Source of the DNA: Chryseobacterium oleae
Lineage (GTDB): Bacteria > Bacteroidota > Bacteroidia > Flavobacteriales > Weeksellaceae
Direction of reading: 5' to 3'
DNA length: 64,000 nucleotides
Assembly (NCBI RefSeq): GCF_900115055.1
Contig: NZ_FOVD01000008.1
Location: forward strand, 163,221 to 227,220
Position numbers and translations under genes: made by a program. Under the pieces are notes generated by a model. The model did not search any database. It was not told the origin of the DNA and saw only the letters and a program-made list of their open reading frames with translations. Below, piece after piece: positions 52,455 through 62,900 of this stretch (its first letter is position 1; each line of letters begins with the position of its first letter).

Positions 52455-53804
52455 ATGAAGAAACATATTTATTCTCATCTATTGCTGCTTGTGGCAGTTT
52501 TACTATTGGTCTTATCATGCAACCATGATGATGAGGGCGGTCCCAATTTTCCGGAAGGAAGCACCGAATCTGTCAACCTTTGGGTACAGGACAGCATGAG
52601 GCGGTACTACTATTGGGCAGATCAGATGCCTGCGAAACCGGATTACCATCTTCCGGTGAAAGATTTTTTTAAAAGCCTGTTGTCACCTCAGGACCGTTTT
52701 TCATTTGCGGTAGATCCTCAGGCCCCTTCTTCTTATCCGCGGTCTGTCCGGAATATGTATGGTTTTGATTATGCAGTGATACAGCTCCCCAATGGAAATA
52801 TAGTGACCACCGTTAAGCTGGTGATGAAAAACTCTCCGGCGTTCAATTCTGGGTTGCAGAGAGGAATGATGATTACAAAAATCAATGGCCAGGCGATTAC
52901 GGCATCAAATGCAGAACAACTAACCTCATCGATTAAAGACCAAACCGTAATAGATCTCACGGTAGGAAACTGGAAAAACGGATCGGTTGCGGATGAAAAG
53001 AACATCAAAGTGTATTACGGATACTCTTTTGAACAACCTTTGGAATCAAAAATATTTGAAAAGAACGGGAAAAAGACAGGCTATCTCTACGTCTACGATT
53101 TTCCGGATGGAATGACATCAGTACTGAATCAGAAATTCGCTTTATTCAAAGCTTCCGGAGTACAGGAACTGATTTTGGATCTCCGTTACAATTACGGCGG
53201 TTCCGTATCTTCAGCTGCGGCGCTCTGTTCCCTGATTCCGTCAAATATTACAGCAACATCACCATTCATTGTATATAAAGGAAACAAAAACGGAGGCGAA
53301 GTAAAAAGAACATTTGCCCAGCAGATTGCTTATGATCCTGCAGCCCTTGATTTCAACACCCTTCGAGCGAACGCCCTGGGACTGAATAAAGTCTATGTCT
53401 TAAGTTCAAACAGTACGGCTTCTGCATCAGAAATTGTGATCAACAATCTTAAACCTTATCTACAGGTCGTTCAGGTAGGTGATGTGACACTGGGCAAAGA
53501 TATGGCCGGATTTATGGTGGAAGATAAACGGAAGCCCAAAAAGATCTCCTGGCAGCTTCATCCGGTGATCTATAAAGTTTTTAATGCCAATGGGGAAGGA
53601 GCTTACAGCAACGGAATTCCTCCACAGATTGCAGCTAACGAATTTACCGCGCTTCCACTGCTTGCATTAGGAGATTCAGAAGAAACTTTGATTTCATCTG
53701 CCCTGAACAGTATTTATTCAAAATCGGCCGGCAAGGAGGTTTTGGACAAGGGTCTTAAGATTTTATTTCAAAGCGATACGCCTTCAGCAGCCATCGGAAA
53801 GTGA
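52455..53804 (+). CDS. S41 family peptidase lipoprotein
   Basis: A 449-residue lipoprotein (LLLVLSC, C22) with an N-terminal helical segment (SVNLWVQDSMRRYYYWADQMP) typical of Bacteroidota S41 proteins, a PDZ-like domain at about residues 105-185 (LQRGMMITKINGQAITASN) and the S41 catalytic core: LILDLRYNYGGSVSSAAAL, then SSNSTASASEIVINNL with the presumed nucleophile S323, and VGDVTLGKDMAGF. It is anchored in an outer or inner membrane leaflet and acts outside the cytoplasm. It is unrelated in sequence detail to the S41 protease of the lanthipeptide locus, which has TQSQGE at the same site. It may process proteins of this surface island. Confidence 0.9.
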   Translation: MKKHIYSHLLLLVAVLLLVLSCNHDDEGGPNFPEGSTESVNLWVQDSMRRYYYWADQMPAKPDYHLPVKDFFKSLLSPQDRFSFAVDPQAPSSYPRSVRNMYGFDYAVIQLPNGNIVTTVKLVMKNSPAFNSGLQRGMMITKINGQAITASNAEQLTSSIKDQTVIDLTVGNWKNGSVADEKNIKVYYGYSFEQPLESKIFEKNGKKTGYLYVYDFPDGMTSVLNQKFALFKASGVQELILDLRYNYGGSVSSAAALCSLIPSNITATSPFIVYKGNKNGGEVKRTFAQQIAYDPAALDFNTLRANALGLNKVYVLSSNSTASASEIVINNLKPYLQVVQVGDVTLGKDMAGFMVEDKRKPKKISWQLHPVIYKVFNANGEGAYSNGIPPQIAANEFTALPLLALGDSEETLISSALNSIYSKSAGKEVLDKGLKILFQSDTPSAAIGK

Positions 53805-53840
53805 ATGTCTTTTTAAGCTTTAATACATAAACCAACAGCC

Positions 53841-54113
53841 ATGCAGGGAATAGAACCTAAATTTCACAGCAGCCTCACAGACCGGATGGAGTATTACCGC
53901 GGTCTCCTGAAGAAAACAGCCGGGGCTTCGGATATCCAGCCTTCTGACATGATTTCGAAGATCTCGGAATTGGGAGAGTTGTATGAAGATTATCTGGCCA
54001 ATAAAAGACAATTGGAAAGAAGCATTAAAAACTACAGACAATATCATAATGATCTGCGTAAACAGCTGACTTTGCGCGTAAGGGAATTAAGACGGAAGAC
54101 GAGGCAGAAATGA
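53841..54113 (+). CDS. Small basic coiled-coil protein
   Basis: A 90-residue protein without signal peptide or membrane helix. The second half is a continuous charged helix (LYEDYLANKRQLERSIKNYR and QLTLRVRELRRKTRQK), strongly basic at its end, likely a coiled coil. It starts 36 bp after the S41 stop on the same strand and may be the last gene of that unit. No family is recognised; the cytoplasmic location makes a direct role in the surface island unclear. Coding is supported by the codon pattern and by its clean position between stop and intergenic DNA, but not by homology. Confidence 0.55.
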   Translation: MQGIEPKFHSSLTDRMEYYRGLLKKTAGASDIQPSDMISKISELGELYEDYLANKRQLERSIKNYRQYHNDLRKQLTLRVRELRRKTRQK

Positions 54114-54478
54114 TTTTTATGTAACCAAAAAAGCAGCAAAAGTCTTTCTACATTTTAGTTGAATGAAGTTGAAAAAAATCACGCACAAGAGCACCGTAAA
54201 TATGCTCAATCAACTGTGTAATCCGTGAAATCCGTGGTAAAGAAAGTGCTCACGATTCAGTTGCAAAAGGTTTTAACACTTAAGTTATTTTGAAGTTGAA
54301 TGTATTGAGAATAAGAAGTTCACTTAAGTTTTTTTGATGGATGTGAAACTACTCTTTTCAGGATATTTTCAAGCAGAGTTTTAAGTGTTTAAAAGGTTTC
54401 ATGGGGTATTTATTCTGTCTTCATTAGATTCTTTACTATGAAATTCATACATTTATCAGGTTGACAGATAACAAGTGT
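54114..54478. other. Intergenic region with short tandem-like phrases
   Basis: 365 bp without a supported gene. TGTGTAATCCGTGAAATCCGTGG near 54209-54236 is made of near-repeats of AATCCGTG, a phrase that recurs in intergenic DNA of many flavobacteria as far as I recall. There is a TTAAGTTTTTTTG run near 54325 but no stable hairpin before it. Confidence 0.4.
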
Positions 54479-55204
54479 ATGCATTTTGATTGGTTTCATT
54501 TTTCTGATTATGTAAAAATATTCTGGCAGTTCTCTTGGCTGCAATGGATCATATTCAGCATTCTATCCAATGTTTTTCTGTGTTTATTTTCAATAGGATT
54601 ATATCAGTTTATTGAAAAAACATGCCGCAAAGACATACTGCAACAGCAAAACCATCCTATTACTCAATCGGATTTCTATCTCAGCCTTCTTACGGTTTTC
54701 TGTAACAGTTTAGTCATGCTGTTGGGAGCATTTCTATGGAAAACCCATTGGATTATCCTTGACCCTGATCCATCTGCGGTTTCTGTTGTTCTGGAAACCA
54801 TTGCTCTAGTTCTCTTAATGGATCTTCTGATGTACTTTTTTCATTATGCCGCTCATCTGCCTTTTGTATATAAAATTTTGCATGGCAGGCATCATGAACA
54901 TGTCAGTACTAATTTTCTAAGCCTTTTTGTATTGCATCCTTTCGAAACCATCGGCTTTGGATTCATGATTTTAGCATTATTAATGAGCTATGATTTTTCT
55001 ATACTTTCTATAAGTCTTTATGTACTCATCAATCTTATCTGGGGAACGATAGGCCATCTGAACCGGGAATTCTTTCCTGCATCGTTTGACCGTTTCTTTG
55101 TAGGAACAACCAAGTTTCACAATCAGCATCATTTGGATGGAAACAAAAACTTTGGTTTTTATACTTCTGTTTGGGATAGGTTGTTTGGAACGTATCGGGC
55201 ATAA
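54479..55204 (+). CDS. Sterol desaturase / fatty acid hydroxylase family protein
   Basis: A 241-residue membrane protein from the ATG at 54479 (a TTG six codons upstream is the alternative). It has about four membrane helices and the three histidine boxes of the FA_hydroxylase family: HYAAH (helix-end box), HGRHHEH, and HNQHH near the end, eight or more His ligands for a di-iron centre. Members hydroxylate or desaturate lipids using oxygen. It stands alone between surface-island and RHS operon. Substrate candidates in flavobacteria include carotenoids, sphingolipids and ether lipids; the sequence does not decide. Confidence 0.88.
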   Translation: MHFDWFHFSDYVKIFWQFSWLQWIIFSILSNVFLCLFSIGLYQFIEKTCRKDILQQQNHPITQSDFYLSLLTVFCNSLVMLLGAFLWKTHWIILDPDPSAVSVVLETIALVLLMDLLMYFFHYAAHLPFVYKILHGRHHEHVSTNFLSLFVLHPFETIGFGFMILALLMSYDFSILSISLYVLINLIWGTIGHLNREFFPASFDRFFVGTTKFHNQHHLDGNKNFGFYTSVWDRLFGTYRA

Positions 55205-55449
55205 TAACATTAATATTTTTACCAGATTTGGATTCTATATATCTGCTCTTTTCTTGTCAGTTCTGTCATGGACAAGCATTTTCTATAATTTTTTTTCGAT
55301 ATTTAATTTCTTTGATAGTAAAGCAAAATAACAACCTGTAAAATTTATATACGTCACGTTCTGTCGCTGTCCCGGGATACTTTTGTAATGGGAAAACTGG
55401 AAATGCATTAGTAAGTGATAAACTTCTCATTAAATCTTATTAAAGAGAC
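55205..55449. other. Intergenic region before the RHS operon
   Basis: No supported gene in about 245 bp; AT-rich. The promoter of the RHS operon starts at its right end. I see no terminator for the preceding gene. Confidence 0.4.
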
Positions 55450-55479
55450 TTGTAGATGTGTTAAAAAGTGTTAAATTTG
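55450..55479 (+). promoter_or_regulatory. Predicted promoter of the RHS operon
   Basis: TTG at 55450-55452 and TAAATTTG at 55472-55479, 19 bp apart, fit the Bacteroidota -33/-7 consensus. The transcript would begin near 55486, about 37 nt before the first ATG. Confidence 0.6.
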
Positions 55480-55522
55480 CCGCGTTATTTATAAAACTAA
55501 TATTAACTTAAAACACAGATAG

Positions 55523-57124
55523 ATGAAGAGATTCTATTCCGGTGCATTGACCTTGTGCACGCTTCTGGGGCTGTCTGCCCAGGAAGTATTGTGGCAGAAA
55601 GACATCAGGTCTTCTACGCAGAATTTTCTAAGCCAGGTGACCACGACTATTGATCAGCAATATCTTATTTCGGGAAGCAGTATCCAAAGCAATAAGCTTC
55701 AGGCTGAAGGCAGTAAGCAGAATAACGGTTACGATTTTCACTTAATTAAATTAAATCAACAAGGTGAACAGGTTTGGGAGAAATATTTCTCAGGACAGAA
55801 CCATGATTATCTTTCAGCTTCTGTAGCTACTCAGGAAGGAGGGTTTCTTCTGGCCGGAACTTCTTATTCTGGAAAAGGATTAGATAAAAAAGAAGATTCC
55901 AAAGGTGGATCTGATATCTGGCTGATCAGAATCAATGAATTCGGAGATGAGCTTTGGCAAAAAACATTGGGAAGTTCTTCTGATGAGGAAGCACGATCTG
56001 TTATTCAAACAACAGACCTCGGATTCTTTGTAGCCGGAAATGTTCAAAACTCATCTAAAGGTTATGGATCAAAAGACGTTTGGATTTCCAGATTGGATAA
56101 AAACGGAAAAATACTTTCTGAAACTGTTCTGGGCGGAAAAGGCCTGGATGAAGTGGAGAAAATGATTCCGACAAGGGATGGAGGAACCTTGTTGGGAATT
56201 TACTCGAGGAGTTCCGAGATCCGGGTTTCGGGTTCTACAGATAAGTCGTCTTCAGCAATCTCATATCCAGTATCCCGTAACGCGAAGTCTACAGAAAACT
56301 TCGGCGAAGGTGACTACTGGATTGTTAAACTGGATAAAACTGGAAAAGTAGAATGGGAAAAGAATTACGGGGGGAAAGGCGATGATCATATCAGAACATT
56401 GGCGTTGACATCTGCAGGATATGTAATCGGTGGAGAATCCAGATCCGAAAGGTCAGGGAATAAAACGGTAGGAATTGAAGAAGGAACAGATTTATGGTTG
56501 ATCTCTTTAAATGAAAGAGGCGATGAAATCTGGCAAAAATCTTACAATTTCAAGAATCGCGATATTTTAATGGGAATGAGTGTCCTTCATTCAGCAGATG
56601 ATAAATCCTCAAAGGGAATTCTTTTAGGAGGCTATACTCAGGCAGAAGGAAAAATACAAACAGATGATGAAACGTTCTGGATGCTGTATCTGAATCAGGA
56701 CGGCAATGAAGCGTGGAGAAAATATGTAAAAGGAGAATCCCGAAAGAAAGAGGAAAGACTTTCAGATATCAAATTAAACAGAGATGGCTCCATCATCCTG
56801 GCAGGAACCAGTGCGGAAGAGCTTGGAAAAGAGAACTGGAAAATTGTAAAGCTTGGAGACAGCCAGATCAATAAACTGATCGAAAAACAAGACATTAAAA
56901 TTTATCCGAATCCGGTTTCAGATTATGCTTACGTAGAAATAGGTTTTGATTTTAAAGAAGCTGATATTATTCTGTATGACATGGGAGGAAGACAGCTTCA
57001 GAGCTTGAAAACAAAGAATAAAGTGACGAAGATCAATACTCAGAATCTGATTCAGGGGGCTTATCTGGTTACGATAAAAACGGATACTCATAAAACGGCA
57101 AGTGCCAAACTAATCAAGAAATAA
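55523..57124 (+). CDS. T9SS-sorted repeat (propeller-like) protein of the RHS operon
   Basis: A 533-residue secreted protein. The signal peptide is KRFYSGALTLCTLLGLSAQ. About seven repeats of a 50-60-residue unit follow, each with a W-x-K/R core strand and a G-G-x-x-x-A-G turn (for example LIRINEFGDELWQKTLGSSSD and ATQEGGFLLAGTSYSGKG), which suggests a beta-propeller. The last ~75 residues are a T9SS type A sorting domain (IKIYPNPVSDYAYVEI ... LIQGAYLVTI). It is the first gene of an operon with two RHS-type genes, 7 bp before the next. It might carry or display the RHS shell, which itself has no sorting domain. The link is inferred from gene order. Confidence 0.85.
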   Translation: MKRFYSGALTLCTLLGLSAQEVLWQKDIRSSTQNFLSQVTTTIDQQYLISGSSIQSNKLQAEGSKQNNGYDFHLIKLNQQGEQVWEKYFSGQNHDYLSASVATQEGGFLLAGTSYSGKGLDKKEDSKGGSDIWLIRINEFGDELWQKTLGSSSDEEARSVIQTTDLGFFVAGNVQNSSKGYGSKDVWISRLDKNGKILSETVLGGKGLDEVEKMIPTRDGGTLLGIYSRSSEIRVSGSTDKSSSAISYPVSRNAKSTENFGEGDYWIVKLDKTGKVEWEKNYGGKGDDHIRTLALTSAGYVIGGESRSERSGNKTVGIEEGTDLWLISLNERGDEIWQKSYNFKNRDILMGMSVLHSADDKSSKGILLGGYTQAEGKIQTDDETFWMLYLNQDGNEAWRKYVKGESRKKEERLSDIKLNRDGSIILAGTSAEELGKENWKIVKLGDSQINKLIEKQDIKIYPNPVSDYAYVEIGFDFKEADIILYDMGGRQLQSLKTKNKVTKINTQNLIQGAYLVTIKTDTHKTASAKLIKK

Positions 57125-57131
57125 CACAATC

Positions 57132-59930
57132 ATGAAAAAAATCTTTTTTATACTCATCTTTTTTTTAGTTGAAAATGTATGTTATAGCCAAACCCCAAGT
57201 TCTAATGTAGGAATTACGCAACCTGTTCCTTCCGTATCTTCATTAGCAACATATGATAATATTCCAGTCTCTTATCAGACAGGAATTCCCAATATTTCCT
57301 ATCCTTTAATTAGCGTACCTACAAACAGTAAGTTTGTCAATATTAATTTACAGCTAAATTATCATGCAGGAAATGTTTCCAATGATAGTTGGGCAGGGGA
57401 AGTGGGAACAGGATGGTCGTTATTGGGGCAAGGAGCTATTTCAAGGGAAGTTATGAATGATTTTGATGAATCGTTCGATGATGCATCTATGTTTTATTAT
57501 ATTAAAAATGAATTCAATGATATATATAATTTTAACATTGGGGGAGAGTCAGGAAAATTTAGAGTAGAAAGGAATACTGTAAATAATACTTTTAAAATTT
57601 TAAAATTGAGTCCTTATACTTCAAAAGTAGAATATACCAGGACCAATAACACATCTACCTTAATTTTTGACTCCTTTACTATAACCAGTGAGGAAGGTAT
57701 TAAATATTATTTTAAAGATTACGATATTTCTATGATGAATGTTTGGGCTTACGATCAGCCACTAGGCGGCTCAATGAGGGGTGACCGAAAATATAGAAGT
57801 ACATTTTATCTGACTTCAATATCGGATGAGAACAATAATGAACTGGTAAAGTATGTCTATCTGAAAGATATCAAATATATGTTAGGTACTGGAAATGCTA
57901 TTTCAGAATCAGAAACCAATAAAATCAAACGTATAGAGATTAAAGACAGGGGCATTATAGAGTTTAATTATGATAAGGATGAATCTTTAAATAAAAAGAA
58001 TGATAAATTCAGTATCAATAATATTGTTTTAAAAAATAATAATGATCGGTTTATCAAAAAATATAGATTTGAGTATGATTTCTTTCCCTATCGAAGATTA
58101 AGATCTTTTAAACAAGTAGATGTGAGTGAAAATGAAATCGAAAAATTTAAATTTGACTATGCCGAAGTGTCAAGTCCTATCTCTGAAGGGACTCCTGTAA
58201 TATCTTGGGATGTACTAAAAAAAGTGAAATTACCAACAAAAGGAACTGTTGAATATAATTTTGACCTTGTTCTTTCCTATGCTACTAATATTGTGGAGAC
58301 ATATCCATCGCCGATGTTAGACTTGGCCAATGTATCATTTGACCAATTCAATGCCCCGGATAAAAAATACTATTTTACACTTACCCAAGATACAGAAGTA
58401 ATCATAGATATACCAACTTTCCTACTTGGGAATACATCACCCTGGGTATTAGGTTTTTATAGAAAGACGGGGAATGTTTACGAGAACATGCCCTACGCAA
58501 TAGATGGAAATACCCAATCTATGTTGAAAAGAACATATCCGGCTGGTGAATATTATGTTTCCTTAGTAAATTACGATCCCTCAGCCCCCTTTGACGGCCC
58601 AGTCAACTTTATTGCCCGCTACTATGATACACCTCCTATTAAGACTATTGTTTTGTTACCTACAAAAAACAGATTATTAAGAATAAAAAATATCAAGTAT
58701 TTTGATGGAGATTCTACCGATTTTCCTTCAGTTCCATCGAAAATGGAAGAATATGAATATAACAAATTTGATGAACCAACAGCTTCTAGCGGTTATTATA
58801 CCCAAGATGGGAGTACTGATGAGCTTGATCCGATAAACCCCGTAATGGTATATAAAAATGTGAAAGTTTCTGACGGGAATGGTTACACAAAATATTATTT
58901 TAAAGCGGCAGATACGTATCCAACTCAACCTACTATAGATCCTATTCGAGATTTTTGGCCTCACTTCAACATAATGAGAAGTGGACTTATTGATAAAAAA
59001 GAAATTTACAGTTCTTCTAATAAGAAACTTGTTGAAGAAACTTTCGAATATGGATTTAAAGAATATTATTCACTAATGTATCTGTCAGCTCCAACTGGAG
59101 TAGGAGGAAATTTTTATTTGAATACTTCATGGATAAAGAATCAGAAAATAAAATCAAAAAACTTCTCTGATTCGGGGGTAACGGAGACGATATCTGAAGT
59201 TATCAAAAATGATACAAACTATAGGGTAAATAACGAAAAAACGACATCTAATGATGGATATGTTTATGAAACATCTTATCTGTATGCCTTAGATAAAAAT
59301 AATCAAAAACTGATTAATGCTAATATGATCGGTATTCCGCTTGAAAGTAGTACAATCAAAAGGAAAGATATCTCTGATGCAGGAAAGCTTCTTTCTAAAA
59401 CCGAAACCAGATATGATAACCAGCTAAATAAGCTTCCAAGTTCTGTGATTTCTTATAATTTACAGAATTTGCCATCAGTTGAATTAACATATGATAAATA
59501 TGATGAACTAACCGGGAACTTACAACAATACACGACAAAGGGGGGGATTTCCACAACCATCATCTGGGGCTACAGCAAAACCCAGCCTATTGCAAAAATT
59601 GAGGGTGCAAAACTTTCAGATATTCCTCAATCGTTAATTGATAATATCGTCAATGCCTCAGACAATGATGCTCATTTGGGGACTGATACTTCCGAACAGG
59701 CTTTGATCGAAGCTTTAAACGTGTTCAGAACCAGTTCTGCTCTATCAGGATATCAGATCAGCACGTATACTTATAGTCCATTAATTGGTGTTAAGAATAT
59801 CATACCTCCATCTGGAATCAGAGAAGTTTACATCTATGATCCTGCTAATCGACTGAAAGAAGTCAAACAGTTGGATAAAAATGGTGTATACAGGATCGTG
59901 AAAGAATACAAATACAATTATAAAAACTAA
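57132..59930 (+). CDS. RHS-like protein, N-terminal half of the cassette
   Basis: A 932-residue exported protein (signal peptide KKIFFILIFFLVENVCYSQ). The N-terminal part (QTGIPNISYPLISVPTN, LNYHAGNVSNDSWAGEVGTGW) is the typical start of Bacteroidota RHS/SpvB-like proteins, followed by a long beta-rich region and C-terminal YD-type repeats (STTIIWGYSKTQPIAKIEGA, EVYIYDPANRLKEVKQLDK). It ends without a toxin tail or sorting domain. The next RHS gene starts 8 bp later. In this phylum the RHS shell is often split over two such chains; together they may form the barrel that encloses the C-terminal effector. A function beyond that is unknown. Confidence 0.8.
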   Translation: MKKIFFILIFFLVENVCYSQTPSSNVGITQPVPSVSSLATYDNIPVSYQTGIPNISYPLISVPTNSKFVNINLQLNYHAGNVSNDSWAGEVGTGWSLLGQGAISREVMNDFDESFDDASMFYYIKNEFNDIYNFNIGGESGKFRVERNTVNNTFKILKLSPYTSKVEYTRTNNTSTLIFDSFTITSEEGIKYYFKDYDISMMNVWAYDQPLGGSMRGDRKYRSTFYLTSISDENNNELVKYVYLKDIKYMLGTGNAISESETNKIKRIEIKDRGIIEFNYDKDESLNKKNDKFSINNIVLKNNNDRFIKKYRFEYDFFPYRRLRSFKQVDVSENEIEKFKFDYAEVSSPISEGTPVISWDVLKKVKLPTKGTVEYNFDLVLSYATNIVETYPSPMLDLANVSFDQFNAPDKKYYFTLTQDTEVIIDIPTFLLGNTSPWVLGFYRKTGNVYENMPYAIDGNTQSMLKRTYPAGEYYVSLVNYDPSAPFDGPVNFIARYYDTPPIKTIVLLPTKNRLLRIKNIKYFDGDSTDFPSVPSKMEEYEYNKFDEPTASSGYYTQDGSTDELDPINPVMVYKNVKVSDGNGYTKYYFKAADTYPTQPTIDPIRDFWPHFNIMRSGLIDKKEIYSSSNKKLVEETFEYGFKEYYSLMYLSAPTGVGGNFYLNTSWIKNQKIKSKNFSDSGVTETISEVIKNDTNYRVNNEKTTSNDGYVYETSYLYALDKNNQKLINANMIGIPLESSTIKRKDISDAGKLLSKTETRYDNQLNKLPSSVISYNLQNLPSVELTYDKYDELTGNLQQYTTKGGISTTIIWGYSKTQPIAKIEGAKLSDIPQSLIDNIVNASDNDAHLGTDTSEQALIEALNVFRTSSALSGYQISTYTYSPLIGVKNIIPPSGIREVYIYDPANRLKEVKQLDKNGVYRIVKEYKYNYKN

Positions 59931-59938
59931 ACACAAGC

Positions 59939-62900
59939 ATGAAAAAAATAATCATTCCAATTGGACTGCTGCTGCTCGCTCATTCAGCACAGGCTCAACT
60001 TACACCACTTCCCAATACAGAAAATTATGTACAAACTAAAACCTATCTCGATTATAATGCGACTGGTCAGCCTACAAAAAGTTCTGAAACCGTTCAGTAT
60101 ATTGATCTGCTTGGAAGACCCAAACAGGTGGTTAGCGTAAAAGCTTCTCCTTTAGGGCGAGATGTCGTTACCCATATAGAATACGATCAGTTTGGAAGAC
60201 AATTAAAAGACTATTTACCTGTTCCACAGTCAGGAACCCTAAATGGAGCAATTGTACCAACACCATTAGCTAATGCTACCAATACACCTTACGGATTAGA
60301 AAAGATCTACGCAGAAAAAGTATTGGAAAGTTCTCCTATTAACAGGATTCTTGAACAGAAGCAGGTAGGAAATGCCTGGAACACCAAGCCTGTGAAATTT
60401 GGATACGATGTGGTTACTGTAGCTGATAGGGTTAAAAAGTTCATCACCGTTACCTCATGGGAAAATGGGGCAACAAAGTCCCGGTTGGAAGAAAACTGGC
60501 TGTATACCGATGGGCAATTGTACAAAAACTCTGTTAAGGATGAAGACCTGAATGAAACTATAGAATTCAAAAATGGAAAGGGCCAAACCGTATTGGTAAG
60601 AAGAGTTATTGCCAATGATGAATATGCTGACACGTATTATGTTTACAATGAATATGACCAACTTGCAATTGTGATTCCACCATTGGCAAGCATCCGTGGT
60701 GATCTTGTTGCGAATACAGTAAAGCAGGATGAATTGTGCTACCAATACTGCTATGATGGAAGAGGAAGACTTGTTGAGAAGAAACTACCGGGAAAAGGCC
60801 GGGAGTTTATGGTGTATGATAAACAGGACAGATTGGTAGCAACTCAGGACGCCAATTTAAATGCGAAAGGTCATTGGCTGTACACGAAATATGACCAGTT
60901 TGGAAGAATTATCATGACTGGAATATCCCTTGCTATGGGAAGTTCCCGTCTGGAAGAACAAAACTATGCAGATACCAAAGGGAGTAACAATGAAACCAGA
61001 AGCTCTTCCGTTGTGGTGAATTACAGCGGGATGGGCGTGTACTATTCTGTTGCCCAAGGCTATCCTCAATATGACAAAGTATCTAATCTTCTGAGTCTTA
61101 ATTATTATGATACCTATCCTACAGGAGCACCAGATATTCCATCACAGATACTTGGAGATAGTGTTTTGCAGGAAAATACCCAAAATTCAACGACCAGTAC
61201 AAAAGGATTACCCACTGCCAGCTATATAAAAAATACAGAAGCCAGTGATTATGGATGGACCAGGAATTATACCTATTACGACACCAAAGGCCGGCCAATT
61301 GGTACCCATTCCATTAACCATTTAGGTGGCTACACTAAAACAGAATCTAAGCTGGACTTTACAGGAACACCGCAGACGGTTATTACCAGACACAAAAGGT
61401 TAGAGACGGATACGGAAAGAGTCATCACTGAAAACTTCACCTATGATCACCAGAACAGACTTTTGGTGCATAAGCAGCAGGTAGATGGGAATCCTGAAGA
61501 AATTCTGGCTCAGAACAAGTACAATGAGCTTTCCCAGCTTGAAAACAAGAAAGTGGGAGGAGTTAGTATGGGTTCGCCGCTTCAAAGTATCGATTACAAA
61601 TACAACATCAGAGGCTGGATGACCCAGATCAATGATCCTGCTACGCTGAATGGAAAGCTGTTTGGATATAAAGTAAAATATACAGATCCTGTTTACACCG
61701 ATGTTTCATTAGGGAAATTCAATGGAAATATTGCTGAAATAGACTGGAATATGTCAACGGTTAACAATCTGAAAAGATACAACTACACCTATGACAAACT
61801 GAACCGTTTAACCGATGCCGAATACGCAGAACCAGAGAACACCAATCCCCATAATAAGAATTTTGATGAACGTTTAACCTATGATTTAAACGGAAATATT
61901 GCCTTCTTAAAAAGAAATGCCATTCCTGTTTTGGGCTCTACTTCTACACAGGTGGATGATCTTGAGTATAAATATACCGGAAACCGTTTGAATAAGGTTA
62001 TCGAAAGCTCTTTAAATGATACAGGATATGAAGGAGGAAACAATACCATTGATTATGACCTGAACGGGAATATGATCAATATGAAAGATAAAGGCATTCA
62101 AACGATCACGTACAATTATCTGAACCTACCGAATGTCTATGATATTGCGCAGACCACGGGTGGTGTCAGCTTTATTTCTAATCTCAGCTATCTATACCGT
62201 GCAGACGGAACCAAACTGAAAAAAATCTATACCAGTACAATGGATGGAAGGGGAGCTGTGACCACCACACGAATGACAGATTATCTGGATGGGTTCCAGT
62301 ACAGCTACATCGATACGGGAGGAGGGCTTCAACCCTGCCTGGGCTGCAGAACAGAGTCTGCTTTTGAAGAGCAGGCCTATGAAAATGTAGGAAAAACATT
62401 TCCCGGTCTTGGAGGAACTCCGGAATGGAAACTGGATTTTGTACCCACAGCAGAAGGATTTTACAGTTTCACAGAAAACCGTTATATTTACCAGTACAGA
62501 GATCATTTAGGAAATGCCAGAGTAAGTTTTGCCAAAAACAGCGCAGGAGCTCTTGAAGTGACGGATACCAACAACTATTATCCATTTGGTCTCAATCATA
62601 TAGAAGGCATGCTTGGTAATTCCAAACTTGGAGGGTATTACAGTTATAAATACAATGGGAAGGAACTTCAGGAAACGGGGATGTATGATTATGGAGCGAG
62701 GTTCTATATGTCAGACTTGGGAAGGTGGGGTGTGGTGGATCCGTTGGCGGAGAAGATGACTAGACACAGCCCTTATAATTATGCGTTTAATAATCCTATA
62801 CGTTTTATTGATCCTGACGGAAGACAAGGAAATGACGTAATTATAACAGGTGACTATAAAGATAAGGCTCTTGAATTATTGCAAGCATCTGTAGAAGGTC

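Noticed and set aside
52455..53804. Second lanthipeptide-type protease
   Set aside because: It is an S41 lipoprotein of the common Bacteroidota type in a TonB surface island, 42 kb from the lanthipeptide genes and with a different active-site context.
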